Shown here: positions 58,668 to 64,000 of the stretch, in pieces
Layout: every line of letters begins with the position of its first letter
Numbering within the stretch: position 1 is the first letter of the stretch
From: Dillenia suffruticosa
Taxonomy: Eukaryota; Streptophyta; Magnoliopsida; Dilleniales; Dilleniaceae
Direction: 5' to 3'
NCBI GenBank assembly: GCA_033439265.1
Contig: JAVTVX010000017.1
Span: 9,136,001 to 9,200,000 of the forward strand
DNA length: 64,000 nt
Position numbers and translations under genes: made by a program
Notes under the pieces: generated by a model
What the model saw: the letters and a program-made list of their open reading frames with translations, nothing else
Told to the model about the DNA's origin: nothing
Databases searched by the model: none

Positions 58668-59318
58668 TATTGGAGGTGGGTCTTAACTGCATAGACAATA
58701 ACTCCACTGACTCGAGCAGGGTATTGGTCATCTACAAATCCTGATCGATGAGATTTGTAAAAGACCGTTAGACGATATTTCAACAAGAGAGATTTTGATA
58801 CTCAGATCAGATAGCAGTTTTCAAAAAGAAAAATAATAGACCAAAAGAGAGAGTTCTGTAGATCTTTTTGTGTTTTGTATAAGTTCTGAGAGTAAGAGAA
58901 CTTACTTGATCAATCTGATAAACACAGTATATATAGATTACTCATGTGAGTTCTGTATATATTCAGAATGTTAAAATCATAATATCCTTGTGGTGGTATT
59001 TCGAGATTTAAGGGAAATCAAACGAAATCTTAAAAATTTTAAATAGGAAAATTACTTTCCTTATCGAAAAGATTTGAAAATTTTCTCCTTTTTACGAGAT
59101 TCTGTTCTCGTGTTTTTATAGAAAAGCAAATATTGTTTCATGCTGACCGATCGATGGATGCCAACGGAGTTCAGATACTAAGCGAGATGGACACTGATCT
59201 AGAGAGATGCGTCCGTGCGAACAACACGTCTTGGTAGACTTATGGCTTACGACTAATCTTGCTTGTTGGGCCCAAGGCCCCGTCATATGTTAATGGACTC
59301 TTGGTCCATGTAACATCA
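58668..59318 (-). mobile_element. Solo LTR of the gypsy family, 5-bp TSD
   Basis: Flanked by GGTAC on both sides (58663-58667 and 59319-59323). It starts TATTGGAGGTGGG (expected TG, here mutated to TA) and ends …GTAACATCA. The interior is homologous to the LTRs of the 1-3655 element: GAGAGTTCTGTAGATC, then TTTGTGTTTTGTATAAG and a run of ACTTGTGAG-like blocks. No internal region is present. The strand follows the element at the left end of the window. Confidence 0.8.
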
Positions 59319-59323
59319 GGTAC

Positions 59324-61550
59324 AATTATTCCCTATTTTATAAGTGCTTGCCTACTTGGAAACAATTAAGTAATCATACAAATATTTCTTGGAAAGACTA
59401 ACAGGAATTGACTACATGACTTGCAACCCATATTTCCTATATTTCTTCCTTTTCCACATCTGCCTTGACGTTTGAAATGGTTCATTGTTTTCGCCGATTT
59501 GGTAAATTTCAAAAACACGGTCAGTTAACTCAATTAAATATGGAGTTAAATATTTTTAAATATGATCAATATTTGATTTTTACTGGAAGTATCGACCTCT
59601 TATATGTATAAAGCGTTACTCGTTAGAAGACCTACCCTCTGAAAGGAGTCACTGCAGCAATCAGTCCGGATTACGAAATATCAAATATCAGACGGTGTCT
59701 AAAATATGGTATCAAAAAAAATTCAAAAAACACACTTCGAGGATATACTTAGGAAGGCTCCACTTTGATTTTTACCAACTCCAATTCAGCAACACCAAAC
59801 CATCTAATTGGGTTTGTACCCATCAAACTAAGTGCGATTGTTGTTGATGAAGTTGACATTTGAGTTTGAGCAGAGTTTTTATTTTATTTCATTTTAAAAA
59901 ATTAATTTATATTTTGAATTATATTTTGATTAATTCGATTTGAATATTATTGAATCCAACCTAAAAAGAGATTTCGTAACGTAATTTTTTCTATTTTTAA
60001 ATTTTAAATCTGAGATTTAATTAATAGATTTAACATATCACTCATTAAATCAATTATCTTATGGTTTTGTATTTACATCTTACGATAACTAAAGACTTAG
60101 GAAAAAGTTTTAGTTCAGTGACATAGTGGACACGATGGGGTGGGACGGGTCAAGCAAGGAATCATTCACATTCTCATGTTTGATGTTTCCTTCAATAGGT
60201 AAAGCAAAAACCTCAAACAACCAAGATTAAATGCCATGCCCCCAAGTTATTCGATCGTTTTCAACAGGTCCAATGATTGTTTTATGAAGTTTTCAGCGGA
60301 AAGACCACAGATATAGAATACAAGTACGCATGCGATTCTATATGCACACGAAGGAGTCCACTGCAATGGGAGGCCAAGAATGGGCAAATGACTTGTGCCA
60401 AACTAAATACCGTTTCTCTTTCTATATTTTATATAATTGTTATTTCCCTTGAGAGTTGAAATTAATGAAGAAAAATATAATTAATTATTTTATATGTTAA
60501 ATATAAATATAAATTATTTAATAATCAGTTAATCTACAAATGCAAGAATTGCGGTCACAAATGGCCCGTATGTTGCAGTGAGAGAAAATATCATCTTCTC
60601 CACTTACTAATTTGTTGGCAACAGTTATGATGGAGAAGGAGAAGACAACTGCAATATGAGTAATTGAGATTAACAATCCGTGTGGTGGTTCAGCTCAGTT
60701 TAATGCGATAGCCCTTGTTGATTATGCAGAACGTCACGTAGAGCACCATAGATATCTGCAGAACAGGGTTCTTTGATGGCATAAAATGAAATCAAGCAAG
60801 TAGATGGGACGAAACCCTAACATGATAGTGCTCGCAATAGGTGCTACAAAGACATCAACTTCAACAATTGGGCATATTCGATGCTTGATAAGAAAGAACC
60901 ACGAGGATTATTGTCCACATCACACGCATCCTACCATGCTAGTTGATTTGCACATGACCACCTTTGGAGTACCGAGGAGGGCGAGGTCTCTTCCAAAGCG
61001 GTCAACCCACCATTTAAAGATTCATTTCCATAACTATACTCCTTAAGTCTGCGTCTACAAGGTAGGCCAAAGAAATTTTAACAAAGTTGCACCAAATTAT
61101 CACATCAATTCTAGGTGAATGAATTTAGGGAAAAAAAAAAAGTTTGGATTGGCAAGGAAGAGCAATTATGATTGATAATCATTATTAATAATAACCCCAA
61201 AAAATATATATATATATCCTTCTCAATAATTTTAGTGATGTAGACAGAGTCAGCCCAATTTACCAAAAAAAAAACGATCAGAGTCAGCCCAAGTCAAAGT
61301 ATAATAGTTCGGTTTTAGGAGGCCCATTAGAGTCAGCCCAATACTGAAAGAAAAGGGCCCAATTACACAAATTAGCCCAGCTTTGCTTCACACATGGTGC
61401 AACGATGGAGCACAGAAAATGGTTTGATTTTGAAATCTTTATTATTGATTAATTTGACAAAACATTTTGAAAAGTGACATTTTTATTTATAGATTTTAAA
61501 GAAAAATTACTACTTTATTTTATGCTATGTAGTTACATTTCAAAGTCAAG
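59324..61550. other. Intergenic, no gene recognised
   Basis: AT-rich. Open frames at 60277 (60 codons) and 60804 (80 codons) show no family motif. Confidence 0.4.
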
Positions 61551-61554
61551 AGAA

Positions 61555-61749
61555 TTTTTTTTTTTTTGGTAGTATCTCAACCGTTATTCAGAATCATATT
61601 CTAACTAATCTAGTCCAAGACTTGAAGTTACCCATTTAAAGGGGTTATCTTCCCAACGTAGTCTGTTCTATGTTCAAATCGCAAGTCAAACTCGTTATCT
61701 TAGTTAAGAGATTTAATACCATATCCTACTAATCCAACTAATGGTTGAT
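61555..61749 (-). mobile_element. SINE-like retroposon with 17-bp target duplication (family 2, copy 2)
   Basis: Flanked by TCAAAGTCAAGAGAATT (61540-61556) and TCAAAGTCAAGGGAATT (61750-61766), one mismatch. A poly-T run at the left edge is the minus-strand poly-A tail. The body aligns in blocks with 7556-7800. Size, tail and duplication are those of a SINE. Confidence 0.7.
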
Positions 61750-61766
61750 TCAAAGTCAAGGGAATT

Positions 61767-63366
61767 GCGTTCAAAAGAAAATTAAAATACAAATTGTTGA
61801 ACTGGGTTGAGGTTGAGGTAGGAAGATAACAAGAAAAGGAAATGGAATTCAAAACTGAACCCGTTTGAATTTGATTGTGATCAACCAAGATAAACAAAAG
61901 CCAAAAATTCACAATGGTGGAATATACTTAGTTGGGTCAATGCCAATTCCATATACTTAGTTGGCATCAAGTATGATTTCTAACTCAGAGTTAAGACATT
62001 TATATGAGAGAGCATCTCTTCTAACAAGCATACATAAAAATGATACGAATAATTTGAAAAAAAATATACATATATCAAAAATCACAAAAGCTACTCAAAA
62101 TAAATCATTTTTTTATACAATACGGATCTACGTTCACAAAGTTAGCCATATAACTGGCTTAGTTAAATTAGGTACAACTGCAGAATACAGATGTAAATGA
62201 ACTATAGCTCAATTAATATCATTTTTTCTTTCCAAAGATCCTAAATTCGAGCGCGAACACACGTCACAAGTGATGCAACTTATAACAAATTCACCGCACC
62301 TTTACGGTTGTACCGAACCAAAACATCTTTAAAAGAAATTATATGGTGAGATGAGTTTTATACTGTTTATAATAGGTATAAAATTATAAATTATGCTACT
62401 TTTGTCAAATAAATGTAAAGAAGGGTGTCCACGAATTTTGGACCATCAGATAACCCTCCCAGACATGATTTACGCTGCACACCTTACCCAATTAGTCGGG
62501 GCTTTTATTTTTACCAGCTTGGCAGTCTTTTCCAAAACTATACGCATAACCAAGTTTGACTCAACTATGTCCCCATTTTTTAATTATTATATTAGAAATT
62601 TACTCTCATATTAAAGGGAAAACTTTAATTTTTCTATTGAGAAGCAAAACATTCAACTTTTGGAGTTTTCTCGTAATTATTTTCAATTCAGGGATTTGGT
62701 TTTATATATAATAAGATTCGAATTTGAGACCTTTTACAAAACGTAGAAAAATAGTGTCAGTTGAGTTACAGTTTATTGGCTCAATTCTGGGATTTAATCA
62801 AAACTTAGAGTGATAATAATATTTTTTCCTAGATGCAATAAAAATCATCATATAAGATGATAGTTTTAAAAACATCATCACTTGTTGCTTCTTTTTGGCG
62901 AGATGTACTTCCTTTAAAACCTTTACACAAAAACTCCAAATAATAAGTCACTTTAACAATTTCAAAACCATCATCGGTTTATAACCCCATCTAGTTACCC
63001 AAAAAAAAAAATAAAAAAAAAAATCTAATGCCACACTGGCCCTGACATGTCGTGTTAAACCCACAAGATCATAATAGTTTTTGAAGAACCCAAAATTCAA
63101 TTTTTTTTTTCTTTTTTAACACTAAAATTAGAATTTTTTTCCACGTTAAAAACTATTCTACTAATATATTTATATGGACCAACGTCTGATAACACAGTTA
63201 ATTCGGGAACTAATGCTCATTAATTATAATCAAGAGTTCGATCCCCCATTACAATGAAAAAATCAGCGCTGGAAGACTTACTCCCTCAATTGGGCCCTGC
63301 AAGCAATCCACCCAAATTAATCAGGACGGAACCTTATATACTGGATTGGTGAGCTAGTCATGGTAC

Positions 63367-63415
<49 letters not shown>

Positions 63416-64000
63416 GTAGCAGTTTAGTTTAAGTCTAAGTTAGCTCGAATGATTTTAGGCTGAGGGGAATAAGAACGTTAGATCTTTGGGTTGAGTGGGG
63501 TTTGAGATGAAAATCATTTTCCCTTTGGGCTAACAATGTACACGTTGCAACTATTCATGGTACCATATAGTATCAATCTACCCATATAAAAGGACGATCA
63601 TGTCTAGTGCGGCTCAATTTATAACAACTTTTAGTTGTTTTGTTTGTTCTTTTCCCTCAAAATCTAATATTATTTATGCACAAACAACCTACCCCAGAAT
63701 TTTTTAAGCCTATGTTTGTTTTTGCATCTCTGCTTTGCCATTGCCAAGGTGTTTTGTCTGTGATCTCAAATAACATGACAGCTTGTCTACCACTCGCCAA
63801 GTATGAAATAATCATAGATAATGCAATTGAATTCTCAGGCTGAACCATATATTGACAAATGGGAACTTCTAACCTGATATACAGACTATTTAAAGGACCC
63901 GCCTTGCTGCCGGAACCCAATTCCAGTCTTAAAAAAAATAATAAAAAAAAATGATGCTGAAAGTTGCATGGTTTGGCCATATGAAAACGAAAAATCAAGT
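61767..64000. other. AT-rich intergenic DNA
   Basis: (AT)n at 63368-63408. AGTTCGATCCCCC at 63234 resembles a box B after a degenerate A box near 63195 and could be another SINE remnant; TATAGCTCAATTAATATC with TAAATTCGAGCGC (62203-62255) is similar. No gene recognised. The window ends in unannotated sequence. Confidence 0.4.
63368..63408. repeat. (AT)n microsatellite
   Basis: About 20 AT units. Confidence 0.9.

Noticed and set aside
60804-61046. 80-codon ORF with His/Cys residues
   Set aside because: The His/Cys spacing fits no zinc-finger pattern; no related family recognised.
1-64000. CRISPR arrays, bacterial operons, rRNA genes
   Set aside because: No regularly spaced direct repeats with unique spacers, no rRNA sequence; gene structure is eukaryotic throughout.

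Overview
The window is nuclear DNA of a flowering plant, most likely a woody eudicot. It is AT-rich, with intron-split genes using GT-AG (and one GC-AG) introns, long introns, CT/GA-rich 5' leaders and many layers of plant transposable elements. I see no prokaryotic, viral or organellar gene cluster.

Three confident genes occupy the middle. (1) A 5-exon plus-strand gene at 14118-21755 encodes a 193-residue cytochrome c oxidase subunit 6b of the long plant type, with a CX9C and a CX10C motif. (2) About 2 kb downstream on the same strand, a 10-exon gene at 23932-31687 encodes a 530-residue organellar seryl-tRNA synthetase with a Ser-rich transit peptide. (3) An 11-exon minus-strand gene at 53013-47900 encodes a 501-residue type II membrane protein of the O-fucosyltransferase-like / GT106 family. 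I rebuilt all exon boundaries by hand, and the phases close in every case. The first two genes both serve organelles; the third is probably a Golgi glycosyltransferase. I see no functional cluster beyond that. A weak two-exon candidate without an ATG lies at 46256-46697 (minus).

The flanks and intergenic spaces are transposon territory. 1-3660: a Ty3/gypsy element on the minus strand with both LTRs, a primer-binding site and decayed protease-linker, RT and RNase H, but no recognisable gag or integrase. 4050-5325: a large GC-rich fold-back repeat. 9560-10730: a second fold-back element. 11473-11735 and 58668-59318: LTRs related to the first element; the second is a solo LTR with a 5-bp target duplication. 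22694-23170: a TRIM-like mini-retrotransposon. 34746-39249: a 2.36-kb solo LTR with target duplication GTTAT, split by a 2144-bp CACTA transposon that has an unusual mirror-symmetric interior with two facing tRNA-like modules. 39541-40277: remnant of an LRR receptor kinase. 40480-43500: decayed Ty1/copia gag plus LTR, next to a Ty3/gypsy gag fragment. 33657-33979 and 44405-44927: 3' ends of LINEs. Several SINE-like copies are scattered through the window.

The remaining stretches are AT-rich intergenic DNA with microsatellites. Most nominal ORFs there, including all the long ones at 4.1-5.2 kb, are low-complexity artefacts. I did not find a wholly new biological system. The most unusual structures are the symmetric CACTA interior, the 4-kb fold-back element, and the duplicated site II promoter block upstream of the COX6B gene.
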